64,000 bases of DNA from Coprenecus sp964640305 (GCA_964640305.1 CAZXFF010000004.1:3566-67565), one strand, 5' to 3'. Shown: positions 25,339 through 34,976, counted from the stretch's first letter. Program-made: numbers and translations. The notes: generated by a model not told the origin, from the letters alone.

Positions 25339-27402
25339 TTATAGGTTGTCGTACATCTTTTGTTGGCATTCCTTGATATGCCGCAGGCATCTTTCTTTGA
25401 TGTGGCTTTCTTTAGAATATTGGCGGGCCTTTTTGAATTCTTCGATAGCGTAGCTGTATCTTCCGGAATTCTTGTAAGATATTCCCATGTTATAATGGCA
25501 TATAGCCTTGTATGCTTCGTTTCCCTGTGCGTAGCATCGAAAGTCATTGACAGCGTTGTCTGCCATTTCAAGCACTATGTATGCCAGACCTCTGTACAGG
25601 TATGCTTCGTTACTGTAGGATGGATCCAGGGAAATTGATTTGCTGCATAAATCAGCGAGATATCGGGCTTCTTTACGGTAGGCTTTGAAATATTCGGTCA
25701 TGTTCTCGCCCTCGCTGACTTCAAAATCCAGATTCCGCAGGTAGTATGCTTTGGCTCGTACGAAATACAGGAAGGCGTCACCGTTCGGCAGTTTTGACAA
25801 GGCGTCGGCCGCAAATCTGTCAGCGCCCTCCCAGTCATTGCGGGAGATGTAGGGAATTATTTCCCTTTTGTATTGGGCAGCCATCTGCTGCTCTTGTTCT
25901 TTTTGGGCTTTGGCTTCCTCCTGACGTTTGTCGGCCTCATCCTGCCTGAATCTTATGATATCCCTCAGAAGTTGGTTGTTGTTCGGTTCTCCTTCTATGG
26001 TTTTGGGTTCAGATGCGCCTGTGAATATCCATGAATCGACCATGAAGTTGTATATGATGTTCAGACCGTAAAAATGCAGGCCCTTAGATTTGAAAGCACC
26101 CCTGTAGTTCAGGCTCTCAAGTTCAGTATGGGAGAAATTGAATTTCTCCAGTTCGTTATAATCAATTCTTACATTCTTTATTGCCGGGCAGACGGAAATA
26201 TCCAGAATCTTTAGTCTGTTGTCCGTGCATTCTAGATTGGTCAGTTTATTGTTATTCGACAAATCTAGACTTTCCAGTTTATTCAAACTGCAATCCAGTT
26301 TTTCCAGATTTGGCAGATTGGACAAATCCAGTCCGGTCAGAATATTGGCAGAGCAATCCAGTTCTTTTAGCCTTGGATTGTTTGACAGATCCAGGTTTTC
26401 CAGTTTGTTTCTGCTGCAATCCAGTTTTTCCAGATTTGGCAGATTGGACAAATCCAGTCCGGTCAGAATATTGGCAGAGCAATCCAGTTCTTTTAGCCTT
26501 GGATTGTTTGACAGATCCAGGTTTTCCAGTTTGTTTCTGCTGCAATCCAGTTTTTCCAGATTTGGCAGATTGGACAAATCCAGTTCTGTTAATTGACCTC
26601 CGTATATACTTAGTTCCTTCAGTTTCAGGTTCTGTGATAAATCAGGCTGGCCATTGTAATTGTATAATCTCAGGCTTTCAAGATTGGTTAATTCTGAAAG
26701 GTTTACAGACAATACATTCTTTCCACTGTAGGATAATCTTATCAGCTTTTCCTTGACGTTGTCTGATAATTTGAGGGATGTGAGGTTGTCTCCGCAAACG
26801 TCAATTTCTTTCAGGTTATTGAGATTGGATAAATCGATCTCTGATAAAAGGCCAGTATTGTCGACATACAGTTCTTCAAGATTTTTGAGTTTAGACAAGT
26901 CAATGTGTTCCAATGTTGTTTCTTCCAATGAGAGATGACGTAAAGCAGGATTATCGAAATTTACTGATTCCCACTCCTCTCCCGTTATTACCAATGCTTC
27001 CAGTGTGGGAAAATCCGAAAGATTGAGCTCTTTGATTCCGCAACTTGTCAAAAGGAGAGCCTTCATTCCCAATCCCTTCAAGGAATTGAGGTTTACAAGT
27101 TTTATGTTTTCTATCAGATTAAGATTCTCAATTTTCCGGAAGTTCTCGATACCTTCCAATGAAGTAACAGTCGGTTTGCTGTTGTCAATCCGCAGGACCA
27201 TTTCAGTTACTGCATCTGCTTCCGCTTCACTTATGACTCCGTCGTGATTGGTGTCGTATTTTCCTAGAAGGTATTCCCTGAAAGTGTTGTCCGGAACAGA
27301 TCCACCGTTCCAAAAGATTCTGTTATTCTCTCCGTTTGTCTGGCAGATTGCAATGTACGGTGCAAATAAAGCAATAATCAGTATCAGCAAATTCGTTTTC
27401 AT
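25339..27402 (-). CDS. Secreted EF-hand / leucine-rich-repeat / TPR protein
   Basis: 687 residues. Signal peptide (1-20, ending AICQ), then an EF-hand or dockerin-like calcium loop YDTNHDGVISEAEA (about residues 50-63). Leucine-rich repeats fill about 75-450, many of the form LDLSNLPNLEKLDCSxNxL, each about 21 residues. A Gln/Glu-rich coiled-coil stretch (about 490-525) leads to TPR-like helices at the C-terminus (DAFLYFVRAKAYYL; AICHYNMGISYKNSGRYSYAIEEFKKA). It is probably exported and binds other proteins. Two perfect 126-bp copies within the LRR show recent internal duplication. Function is not predictable beyond binding. Confidence 0.82.
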   Translation of the reverse strand: MKTNLLILIIALFAPYIAICQTNGENNRIFWNGGSVPDNTFREYLLGKYDTNHDGVISEAEADAVTEMVLRIDNSKPTVTSLEGIENFRKIENLNLIENIKLVNLNSLKGLGMKALLLTSCGIKELNLSDFPTLEALVITGEEWESVNFDNPALRHLSLEETTLEHIDLSKLKNLEELYVDNTGLLSEIDLSNLNNLKEIDVCGDNLTSLKLSDNVKEKLIRLSYSGKNVLSVNLSELTNLESLRLYNYNGQPDLSQNLKLKELSIYGGQLTELDLSNLPNLEKLDCSRNKLENLDLSNNPRLKELDCSANILTGLDLSNLPNLEKLDCSRNKLENLDLSNNPRLKELDCSANILTGLDLSNLPNLEKLDCSLNKLESLDLSNNNKLTNLECTDNRLKILDISVCPAIKNVRIDYNELEKFNFSHTELESLNYRGAFKSKGLHFYGLNIIYNFMVDSWIFTGASEPKTIEGEPNNNQLLRDIIRFRQDEADKRQEEAKAQKEQEQQMAAQYKREIIPYISRNDWEGADRFAADALSKLPNGDAFLYFVRAKAYYLRNLDFEVSEGENMTEYFKAYRKEARYLADLCSKSISLDPSYSNEAYLYRGLAYIVLEMADNAVNDFRCYAQGNEAYKAICHYNMGISYKNSGRYSYAIEEFKKARQYSKESHIKERCLRHIKECQQKMYDNL
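26291..26584 (-). repeat. Identical 126-bp tandem repeats coding for LRR units
   Basis: Copies at 26291-26416 and 26417-26542 are identical base for base, and a third partial copy continues to 26584 without change. Each unit encodes 42 residues (two LRR units), so frame is kept. Confidence 0.95.
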
Positions 27403-27477
27403 GACACTATATGTGAAAAAATTATCATCTATAATGTTGAAAAAGACATGGTGTGACGGATCGGATAAAAGATAATG

Positions 27478-27520
27478 AGAAAAACAAAAACACCGGCATC
27501 CTTGTGCAGGATACCGGTGT
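27478..27520 (-). terminator. Terminator after tRNA-Lys
   Basis: Minus strand: stem ACACCGGTATCC with GGATGCCGGTGT (12 pairs, one G-T) between 27490 and 27520, followed by TTTTTGTTTT. It ends the tRNA transcript ahead of the LRR gene. Confidence 0.85.
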
Positions 27521-27529
27521 CCGTTCGAG

Positions 27530-27602
27530 TGATCCGTCTGGGGCTCGAACCCAGGACCCCAACATTAAAAGTGTTGTGCTCTACCAACTGAGCTAACGAA
27601 TC
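27530..27602 (-). tRNA. tRNA-Lys (anticodon TTT)
   Basis: 73-nt cloverleaf on the minus strand: acceptor GATTCGT-ACGGATC, D arm GCTC-GAGC, anticodon stem CAACA-TGTTG with loop CTTTTAA, T arm CTGGG-CCCAG with loop TTCGAGC, discriminator A. It would be a substrate of MnmA encoded at 2.7 kb. Confidence 0.95.
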
Positions 27603-27621
27603 GTCCCTTGATTTGGGGTTG

Positions 27622-27652
27622 CAAATGTATGTAAAAAGTTTAGATTTCCAAA
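27622..27652 (-). promoter_or_regulatory. Promoter of tRNA-Lys
   Basis: Minus strand: -7 box TACATTTG (27622-27629) and TTTG (27649-27652), 19 bases apart, a full match to the Bacteroidota consensus. Confidence 0.75.
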
Positions 27653-27688
27653 ATTTTTTGTAAATTTCTTTTCCGGGATAAAATATCA

Positions 27689-27696
27689 TATCTTTG
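27689..27696 (+). promoter_or_regulatory. -7 box TATCTTTG overlapping the start of the downstream gene
   Basis: Perfect TAnnTTTG match. Transcription would begin near 27702, at or after the first possible TTG start of the gene, so either the start is further in or the box is not used. Confidence 0.4.
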
Positions 27697-28563
27697 TATG
27701 ATTTGGAAAATTGTCAGATATATGATTTCTTGCTTTCCTGTGGGAATGTGCAGTGTTTGCCATCTGTTTACGGATTGAAATGCTATACGGTAGCGGAGAC
27801 TGGAGTTGCAGTTGTCTATGTCTCTTTGGATTATTTCAGTGGCGGCGGGGATCCAGCTTTCCTTTCAGCATTGCGCAGGGCTTTGAAAGATGAATCCGGT
27901 TTCGGAGAGGTCCTTTTCGTTTATCAGGACCGTTGGATCGAGAAGGGACCTTTGGTCCGCAGGATGCTGGAAGCCCATTTGGGGAAACAGGAAACAATAT
28001 TTGCCCGTAATTGTGAGGTAAGGGCAATTCCGCCGGAGGCCGCAGCTGCATTTCTGGATCGTAACCATTTGTACGGATCCCTTAAATCAGCATTCAGGTA
28101 CGGGCTTTTCAGATACCGTGCTACCGGAAAATGTGAAGCAGGAATGGATGCGACAGGGACACTGGTGGCAGTAGGGGTTTTCTCAGAAGGAAGGGAATTG
28201 GGTGGTAGGATCTCTTACGAATGGCTCAGGTATGCTTCTGCAGGCGGATGCCGGGTGGTGGGTGGAATGGGCAAGATTCTGGACAGTTTTACCTTAAGCA
28301 GGAAGAATTCAGTCTCCGGGACATTCGATATAATGTCATATGCGGATCTCGAATGGTCGGAAGGGGACTCCTACAGGAAACTCGGTTTTAGGGAAGAGGG
28401 GACCAGGCCTCCGGTTGCATTCCTCTGCGACCCTAAGACCGGGCTCAGGGTACACGAATCGAAGATAGGCCGGGACAACAGGTACAGGACAGAAGACCGT
28501 ACAGGTAAAATTCCTGTCCGCAATCTGGGCAGTATCCGTTTCATTAAGGTTATAGTGCAATAA
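27694..28563 (+). CDS. Chromosomal protein related to phage homing-endonuclease-associated domains
   Basis: Up to 289 residues. From about residue 75 the order FVYQDRWIEKGPLVRRMLEAHLG, IFARNCEVRAI, FLDRNHLYG, YEWLRYASAGGCRVVGGMGKIL and MSYADLEWSEGDSYRKLGF resembles a domain I know from phage Hef-like and related endonuclease proteins (typically ARKCEI, NHIQG, YELLRF, SYADRRWSNGNLYEKLGF). No nuclease motif is seen at the N-terminus. No ATG start exists near the front: the frame opens at TTG 27694 or TTG 27703, and an upstream TAA limits extension. The function is unknown. The 3' end overlaps the convergent clpC by 14 bases. Confidence 0.6.
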   Translation: MYDLENCQIYDFLLSCGNVQCLPSVYGLKCYTVAETGVAVVYVSLDYFSGGGDPAFLSALRRALKDESGFGEVLFVYQDRWIEKGPLVRRMLEAHLGKQETIFARNCEVRAIPPEAAAAFLDRNHLYGSLKSAFRYGLFRYRATGKCEAGMDATGTLVAVGVFSEGRELGGRISYEWLRYASAGGCRVVGGMGKILDSFTLSRKNSVSGTFDIMSYADLEWSEGDSYRKLGFREEGTRPPVAFLCDPKTGLRVHESKIGRDNRYRTEDRTGKIPVRNLGSIRFIKVIVQ

Positions 28564-30991
28564 GTGCGTCTTCCCCGTTGTTGAGGTCAAGACGGATTTC
28601 CTGCTTCTCGCCTTTTTCTTTCCGGTCCAGTATTATCTCTGCAACTACATCCTCGACATAATGCGTTATGGCCCTTTTCAAGGGGCGTGCCCCGAATCTG
28701 GAGTCGTACCCTTTTGAACATATGAATTCTTTGGCTTTGGTACTCAGTGAAATGGGGTAGCCGGCCTCCTCAGCACGTTTGAGCAATCCTGACATTTCTA
28801 TGTCGATTATTCTGGATATGTCATCTTTGGTAAGGCTGTTGAAATATACTGTTTCATCCAGTCTGTTTATGAATTCCGGAGGAAAGACTTTCCCGAGAGC
28901 CTTGTCGATTATATGCCGGTTGTAATTTCCTCGTCCTTTGTCCTCTCCGGCTGAGAATCCTACACCGTTGCCGAAATCATTCAGATCCCGGCTTCCGATA
29001 TTGGATGTCATGATAAGTATTGTGTTCCTGAAATCGATCTGGATTCCGCTGCTGTCGGTGAGCCTTCCTTCATCCATAATCTGAAGGAGGAGGTTGAAGA
29101 TGTCCGGATGGGCTTTTTCTATTTCATCGAGAAGCACTACGGAATACGGTTTCTGTCTGACCTTGTTGCTGAGCTGGCCTCCGTCGTTATATCCTACATA
29201 TCCCGGAGGGGCCCCTATCAGTCTGCTGACCATGAACTTTTCCATGTATTCGCTCATGTCGAGGCGTATAATCGCATCGTCTGCATCAAACAGGTATCGG
29301 GAAAGCTGTTTGGCCAGATGGGTTTTGCCTACACCGGTAGGACCGAGAAACATGAATGTGCCGATCGGCTTTCCGGGATCTTTGATGCCGATTTTGTTGC
29401 GTATGATGGCTTTTACGATTTTGTCAACAGCCTGATCCTGACCGATAACCTTGTCCTTAAGTGTTTTCCCCATCTCGATGAGCTTGCGGCTTTCCGTCGT
29501 GGATATTCTGCTCTGGGGGATTCCCGTTATTGCGGAAACTGCGTCCTGAATGTCCTCTACAGTGATTTCAGGCCTTATCTTAGGGAATCGTATATCCTGT
29601 ATCATCTTGCAGATCTTCCTGTCCAGGGAACTCTCTTTCCGTTTCATGCTCAATGCTGTTTTACGGTCCTGTTCCATGGCGGCTTTCCTTTTCCGGTTCT
29701 TGATATTGTGCAGGTTTTCTATGAGCTTGAAGAAATCGTCCGGAATACTGCATCTTTTAGCCGTAACCCTTGCACCGGCCTCATCCATAAGATCGATGGC
29801 TCTCGCAGGCATACTTCTGTCTGTCATGTATTTTGAAGACAAGGATATGCAGGCGGACAAGGCTTCCTCGGAATAGTCCACATGGTGATAGTCCCCGTAT
29901 ATCCGGGACATCGTTTTCAGTATTTCTGTGGTCTGAACTTCGTTTGGGGCTTCAATGCGTAAATTCTGGAATCTCCTGGCGGTCTGGACATCCTTTTCCA
30001 TGTATGCCCTGTACTCATTGGGTGTTGTGGTGCCGATACACTGGAATTCCCCTTTGTCTATAGCCTGCTTGAGCATTTCGGCAACATCTGCCATTGCCCC
30101 GTTGCTGCTGCCCTTTAGCAGGGTATGTATCTCGTCTATAAATACAATCGTGTCGGTGCCGGTACGGAGGGCATGCAGTATCGCCTGTACTTTTGTTTCC
30201 AGATTCTGTCTGTATCTTGCACCGGCCGTTATGGACGGAATGTCAAGGGAAAGTATGCTCTTGCCAAGAAGCTGGAACGGTATTCTGCCTTTTGCAATCC
30301 TGGATGCAAGACCTTCTACGATGGCTGTCTTTCCGCAGCCAGGCTCACCGATAAGAAGTGGGTTGTTTTTCTTTCTGCAAGACAGTATTTCTATTACCCT
30401 TTCTATTTCACGGTCCCTCCCGATTACCGGATCAAGCATGTTTCCGGCAGCTGCTTCCACCAGATTGGTGGTGCATGAGGCGAGTATGCTTTCAGGATTG
30501 TCATCGGACTGGTCATCATATGGCAGTCCGGGACCGGCATCGTCTCCACTGGTGTTTTCTTTGCCGTACTTCATGTAATCGGTGACAGCTTCTGAGGTGA
30601 CTCCGTATTCCGACATTATTCTTCCGGATATGTAGTTTCCTGTTTCCAATACTGACATAAGGAAAACGAGACTGTCGTCATAGCTGCCGTCGGATGCCAT
30701 CTTCTCTGCTGCATACTTGAATACATCCTTGAGTTCAGGGGTGATTTCCACAGATTTCCATTCATCAGGGTGAATGGTGGACTCCATGGATATTTCTGAG
30801 GATATCATGTCTTTCATGGACTCCGTATCTATTCCCAGAGACTCCAGGAACCGGCATGCCGGATTCTGTCCGTGCCGTATTATACCAAGTATGAGGTGGT
30901 CCGGTGTTATGAAATGCCATCCGGTCCTTATGGCTTCTTCCTTTGAGTATTGAAGTATTCTGTCTATGGTGGCTGTATCCAGCATTGTCAT
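28550..30991 (-). CDS. clpC: Clp protease ATP-binding subunit, ClpC/ClpA type
   Basis: 813 residues from the ATG at 30991. An N-terminal Clp double-repeat domain (about 1-150) is followed by AAA+ domain 1 with Walker A GEPGCGKTAIV and Walker B TIVFIDEIHTLL, a short middle region, and AAA+ domain 2 with GPTGVGKTHLA and VVLLDEIEKAHP. It unfolds proteins for ClpP. The sequence is divergent from the canonical ClpC in the N-terminal domain. An in-frame extension to 31051 exists but ATG 30991 matches the family start. Divergent from gyrA. Confidence 0.9.
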   Translation of the reverse strand: MTMLDTATIDRILQYSKEEAIRTGWHFITPDHLILGIIRHGQNPACRFLESLGIDTESMKDMISSEISMESTIHPDEWKSVEITPELKDVFKYAAEKMASDGSYDDSLVFLMSVLETGNYISGRIMSEYGVTSEAVTDYMKYGKENTSGDDAGPGLPYDDQSDDNPESILASCTTNLVEAAAGNMLDPVIGRDREIERVIEILSCRKKNNPLLIGEPGCGKTAIVEGLASRIAKGRIPFQLLGKSILSLDIPSITAGARYRQNLETKVQAILHALRTGTDTIVFIDEIHTLLKGSSNGAMADVAEMLKQAIDKGEFQCIGTTTPNEYRAYMEKDVQTARRFQNLRIEAPNEVQTTEILKTMSRIYGDYHHVDYSEEALSACISLSSKYMTDRSMPARAIDLMDEAGARVTAKRCSIPDDFFKLIENLHNIKNRKRKAAMEQDRKTALSMKRKESSLDRKICKMIQDIRFPKIRPEITVEDIQDAVSAITGIPQSRISTTESRKLIEMGKTLKDKVIGQDQAVDKIVKAIIRNKIGIKDPGKPIGTFMFLGPTGVGKTHLAKQLSRYLFDADDAIIRLDMSEYMEKFMVSRLIGAPPGYVGYNDGGQLSNKVRQKPYSVVLLDEIEKAHPDIFNLLLQIMDEGRLTDSSGIQIDFRNTILIMTSNIGSRDLNDFGNGVGFSAGEDKGRGNYNRHIIDKALGKVFPPEFINRLDETVYFNSLTKDDISRIIDIEMSGLLKRAEEAGYPISLSTKAKEFICSKGYDSRFGARPLKRAITHYVEDVVAEIILDRKEKGEKQEIRLDLNNGEDALIAL

Positions 30992-31092
30992 ATTCGGTTT
31001 TAGAGCACTAAAATAGTTAAAATGTACGAAAGTTGCGATTGTTTTAAACAAAAAATTGTCTATATTAGCATTTTGTTTTGGATAAAAGACTT

Positions 31093-33594
31093 ATGATGGA
31101 AAATGAAGAAATAAATCACGGGAGGATACTGCAGGTTGACATTGAAAGCGAGATGAAAACGGCTTACATAGACTATGCGATGTCTGTAATCGTTTCACGT
31201 GCCCTCCCAGATGTAAGGGATGGATTGAAGCCTGTCCACAGAAGAGTATTGTATGGAATGTACGACCTCGGAGTGAATTCCGGGGGACAGCATAAGAAAT
31301 CTGCCCGTATAGTGGGTGAAGTTCTGGGTAAATATCATCCCCACGGGGATTCCAGTGTTTATGAGGCAATGGTCCGTATGGCCCAGGAATGGAGTATGAG
31401 GTATATGCTCGTCGACGGGCAGGGAAACTTCGGATCAATAGATGGAGACTCGGCGGCCGCGATGCGTTATACTGAAGCCAGGTTCAGAAGCATAGCTGAA
31501 GAGTGCCTGGAAGATCTGGACAAGGATACCGTTGATTTTACACCGAACTTCGACGAGACTCTGAAAGAACCGGTAGTGCTTCCATCCAAAGCACCCCTTC
31601 TCCTTCTGAACGGCTCGGCCGGCATCGCTGTGGGCATGGCTACGAATATGGCTCCACACAATCTTTCGGAAGTGGCCGATGCAATCTGTGCATACATAGA
31701 CAACAGGGACATTTCCGCTGACGAACTGATGAAATACATCAAGGGCCCCGATTTCCCTACCGGAGGCATAATTCAGGGAATAAGCGGAATACGCAACTAT
31801 TTCGAGACGGGAAGAGGACGTGTGGTGATACGCTCCAAGACTGAAATCGAAGTCCAGCCTTCAGGAAGGGAGGTTATTGTGGTTACCGAGATTCCCTATA
31901 TGGTGAACAAGAGGGAGCTTATCGAGAAGATTGCAGAACTGGTAGAGGAAAAGAAGATAGACGGCATTGCCTATATAAATGACGAGAGCGATCATAACGG
32001 AATGCGTATCGTCATCAAACTGAAGATGGGTGCAGTCGCGAACGTCGTGCTTAATACACTCTTCAAGATGACTCCTCTTCAGTCCAGTTTCTCAGTGAAC
32101 AACATAGCTCTGGTGGACGGTCGTCCCAGACTTCTGAGCATGAACCAGCTGATCAAGTACTTCGTGCGCCACCGTCACAATGTGGTGGTAAGAAGGGCTG
32201 AATATAACCTCAGGGAGGCTTCGAAACGCGAGCATATCCTGGCCGGGCTTATCAAGGCTCTGGATTTCATTGATCAGGTGATAGAGATAATCAGGTCGTC
32301 AAAGACACCTCAGGAAGCCAGGACAAGGCTGTGCGAATTCCTGCAGCTCACGGATATACAGGCAGCGGCAATCGTAGAGATGCGTCTAAGGCAGCTTACA
32401 GGTCTTGAAAGGGACAAACTCCGTTCTGAATATGAGGAAATAGTCCGTCTCATTGCAGAATTGAACGAGTTCCTTTCCAACGAATCCTTGCAGTATGACC
32501 TGATAAAGAAAGAGACCATGGAACTCAAGGCCAAATTCGGTGATGAAAGGCGTTCGGAGATAGTACCTTCAGCTGATGAGTTCAACCCGGAGGATTTCTA
32601 TGCGGACGAGGATGTCGTAATCACCATTTCCCATTCAGGGTATATCAAAAGGACTCCTCTGGCAGAATACAGATTACAGAACAGGGGCGGGGTAGGAGCC
32701 AAAGGCAGCACGACAAAGGATGAAGATTTCATAGAGCATATTTATGTTGCCAATACCCACAGTACTATACTGTTCTTTACCGAGAAGGGCAAATGCTACT
32801 GGCTGAAAGTTTACGAAATCCCCGAAGGTGCGAAGGCATCCAAGGGACGTGCGATCCAGAACGTGATCAATATTGAACAGGATGACAGGGTCAGGGCATA
32901 TCTGAATGTCGGTGACCTGAGTGACGAAGAATATATAAACAACCATTACATAGTGCTGGCTACGAAACGTGGCGTAATCAAGAAAACTTTGCTTGAGGCA
33001 TATTCCCGTCCTCGCCAGAAAGGCATAAATGCCATAACCGTCAAGGAAGGAGACTGTCTGCTCGAAGCCCTTGTCACGGACGGAGACATGAATCTGCTTC
33101 TGGCAGCGAGAAACGGAAAATGTGTACGCTTCCATGAAAGCCAGGCGCGTTCGATCGGCCGTACTGCAGCGGGCGTCAGGGGAATCAGCATTGAAGAAGA
33201 TGACGAAGTGGTCGGAATGATAAGTGTAAGCTCCTCACAGGAGGACCGTATAAACACCCATATACTTGTAGTCAGCGAGAACGGATTCGGAAAACGTTCG
33301 GATATTGAGGACTACCGCGAGACAAACAGGGGTGCTAAAGGTGTCAAGACCATTAACATAACTGAAAGGACAGGTTCCCTTATCGCCATCAAGACTGTGA
33401 CAGAAGACAACGACCTGATGATTATCAATGAGTCCGGTATAACTATCCGTGTTCCTGTTTCCGATATAAGGGTTGCCGGGAGGGCTACGCAGGGAGTGAA
33501 ACTTATAAACCTGAGGGAAGGGGACAAGATAGCGGCAGTATGCGTGGTGAACAAGAGTGAGGAGAAAGTCAAGGAAAATGAAGAAGAATTGTAA
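31093..33594 (+). CDS. gyrA: DNA gyrase subunit A
   Basis: 833 residues from ATG 31093 (ATG 31096 is equally possible). The catalytic tyrosine lies in AAMRYTEAR. The quinolone pocket reads HPHGDSSVYEAM, with Ser at the E. coli 83 position and Glu at the 87 position; Glu there is the native residue in several Bacteroidota. The C-terminal blades contain QNRGGVGAKGS, a GyrA-box variant, which argues for gyrase rather than topoisomerase IV. The ATG follows the AT-rich intergenic region shared with clpC. Confidence 0.94.
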   Translation: MMENEEINHGRILQVDIESEMKTAYIDYAMSVIVSRALPDVRDGLKPVHRRVLYGMYDLGVNSGGQHKKSARIVGEVLGKYHPHGDSSVYEAMVRMAQEWSMRYMLVDGQGNFGSIDGDSAAAMRYTEARFRSIAEECLEDLDKDTVDFTPNFDETLKEPVVLPSKAPLLLLNGSAGIAVGMATNMAPHNLSEVADAICAYIDNRDISADELMKYIKGPDFPTGGIIQGISGIRNYFETGRGRVVIRSKTEIEVQPSGREVIVVTEIPYMVNKRELIEKIAELVEEKKIDGIAYINDESDHNGMRIVIKLKMGAVANVVLNTLFKMTPLQSSFSVNNIALVDGRPRLLSMNQLIKYFVRHRHNVVVRRAEYNLREASKREHILAGLIKALDFIDQVIEIIRSSKTPQEARTRLCEFLQLTDIQAAAIVEMRLRQLTGLERDKLRSEYEEIVRLIAELNEFLSNESLQYDLIKKETMELKAKFGDERRSEIVPSADEFNPEDFYADEDVVITISHSGYIKRTPLAEYRLQNRGGVGAKGSTTKDEDFIEHIYVANTHSTILFFTEKGKCYWLKVYEIPEGAKASKGRAIQNVINIEQDDRVRAYLNVGDLSDEEYINNHYIVLATKRGVIKKTLLEAYSRPRQKGINAITVKEGDCLLEALVTDGDMNLLLAARNGKCVRFHESQARSIGRTAAGVRGISIEEDDEVVGMISVSSSQEDRINTHILVVSENGFGKRSDIEDYRETNRGAKGVKTINITERTGSLIAIKTVTEDNDLMIINESGITIRVPVSDIRVAGRATQGVKLINLREGDKIAAVCVVNKSEEKVKENEEEL

Positions 33595-33624
33595 CTTTAA
33601 TTAATACTTTTATTATCCGACAAT

Positions 33625-34947
33625 ATGAAAAAGATTTTTTTAGCAGCAGCGATTCTGTCGCTCACATTGGCTGTTGGCGCCCAGGACAAGGACCAGTTAC
33701 TTTCAAGTATCCAGAAAGCCGAGTCTGTTACCCTGAATGCAAAGAAAGCATCCAATCCTACAACATGGATCAAATACGGCGATGCCTTTGTAAATGCATA
33801 CAATGAACTGTTCGGCAGTCTTTGGATAGGTATTTCGAAGAATGAAGCAAGGCTCTTTGCAACCGAGAAACCTCTGTCTGTAGAGCAGAAGCAGCTGGAA
33901 GCAGGAGTTTTCGATGTTGAACATTACGAATGCAGGGACCTTTATTTCAACACGGCTAGCGGACTGCTTGAAATGGTGATAATTACCAAACCGATTATGG
34001 AAGAGAACCTGCTCGTTCAGGCACGTGATGCATATTTCAAGGCAATGGAGATTGATACAAAACAATCCAAATCCAAAGTGCTGAAGGAAAAACTCATTTC
34101 TCTCCATGACAACTTTGTGAACGACGCCATGAGCTATTATACTTTGGGTGATGTCAAGACTGCTGCAGAATGCTTCGAGGCATCTATCTCCTGCCTTGAC
34201 AATGAAGTAGTGGGAGAAATTGACAGCACCATGATATATTATGCAGCTGTTACCTACAATGCTATAGGCAATAACGAAAAAGCAAAGGAATATTTCAACA
34301 GATGCCTTGAGATCGGTTTCGATATGAAAGGTGATGTGGCTGCTGCCCTCGCTGATATAGCCAAGAGAGAAGGCAATACGGATCTTGCCAAGAAATATCT
34401 CAACGACGCTTTTACAAAATATCCCTCCAGCCAGTCCGTGCTTGTGACTCTCATAAACCTTTACATTGAGACAAACGATGATCCGAACAAGATCCTCACA
34501 CTGATCAAATCCGCACAGGAAAACGAACCTGGCAATGCGTCACTCATATACGCAGAAGGTAACGTGTACAAGAACCTCGGTGACAATGAAAAGGCTATCG
34601 AGTGCTTCCAGCGTTCATATGATACAGACAATAACTATGTATATGGCATTTATGCAGTAGGCAATACTTATTTCGATATGGCCATTGAAGTACAGGAGCA
34701 GATGAATGCACTTGATATCAGGGATGTGGAAGGTTATGATTCTCTCCTCGTTGTGTTCGAGAATTACCTTATGACTTCTGTGGATCCTTTTGAAAAAGCA
34801 TTCGCTGCTGCTAATGACGAAGAACTCAAAGTGGCAGTTGCAAGCGCACTGAAGCAGATCTATTTCAGATTCCGTTCGAAAAATCCCGAATACGGAACAG
34901 CTTATGAAAAATACAATGCATTCCTGAAGGAACGCGGCATTGAATAA
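33625..34947 (+). CDS. Periplasmic TPR-repeat protein
   Basis: 440 residues. Signal peptide (1-19, ending VGAQ). Tetratricopeptide repeats from about 130 to 340, for example SYYTLGDVKTAAECFEASI, TYNAIGNNEKAKEYFNRCL and GNVYKNLGDNEKAIECFQRSYD. Probably a scaffold in the envelope; the partner is unknown. The same kind of protein is common in Bacteroidales. It follows gyrA by 30 bases and ends at a strong terminator. Confidence 0.85.
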   Translation: MKKIFLAAAILSLTLAVGAQDKDQLLSSIQKAESVTLNAKKASNPTTWIKYGDAFVNAYNELFGSLWIGISKNEARLFATEKPLSVEQKQLEAGVFDVEHYECRDLYFNTASGLLEMVIITKPIMEENLLVQARDAYFKAMEIDTKQSKSKVLKEKLISLHDNFVNDAMSYYTLGDVKTAAECFEASISCLDNEVVGEIDSTMIYYAAVTYNAIGNNEKAKEYFNRCLEIGFDMKGDVAAALADIAKREGNTDLAKKYLNDAFTKYPSSQSVLVTLINLYIETNDDPNKILTLIKSAQENEPGNASLIYAEGNVYKNLGDNEKAIECFQRSYDTDNNYVYGIYAVGNTYFDMAIEVQEQMNALDIRDVEGYDSLLVVFENYLMTSVDPFEKAFAAANDEELKVAVASALKQIYFRFRSKNPEYGTAYEKYNAFLKERGIE

Positions 34948-34976
34948 TACTCATTTTCTCAGGAGACAATAGCAAT

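Noticed and set aside
26181..26756. Plus-strand open frames over the LRR repeats (up to 191 codons)
   Set aside because: They are mirror frames kept open by the repetitive composition of the LRR gene; they show no domain and no promoter.
31330..31380. Glu at the GyrA position equivalent to E. coli Asp87 as a quinolone-resistance mutation
   Set aside because: Glu is the native residue here in several Bacteroidota, and Ser is kept at position 83, so it is not evidence of acquired resistance.
31093..33594. Topoisomerase IV subunit A (parC)
   Set aside because: The GyrA-box variant QNRGGVG and the overall length of about 833 residues with full C-terminal blades fit gyrase A better.
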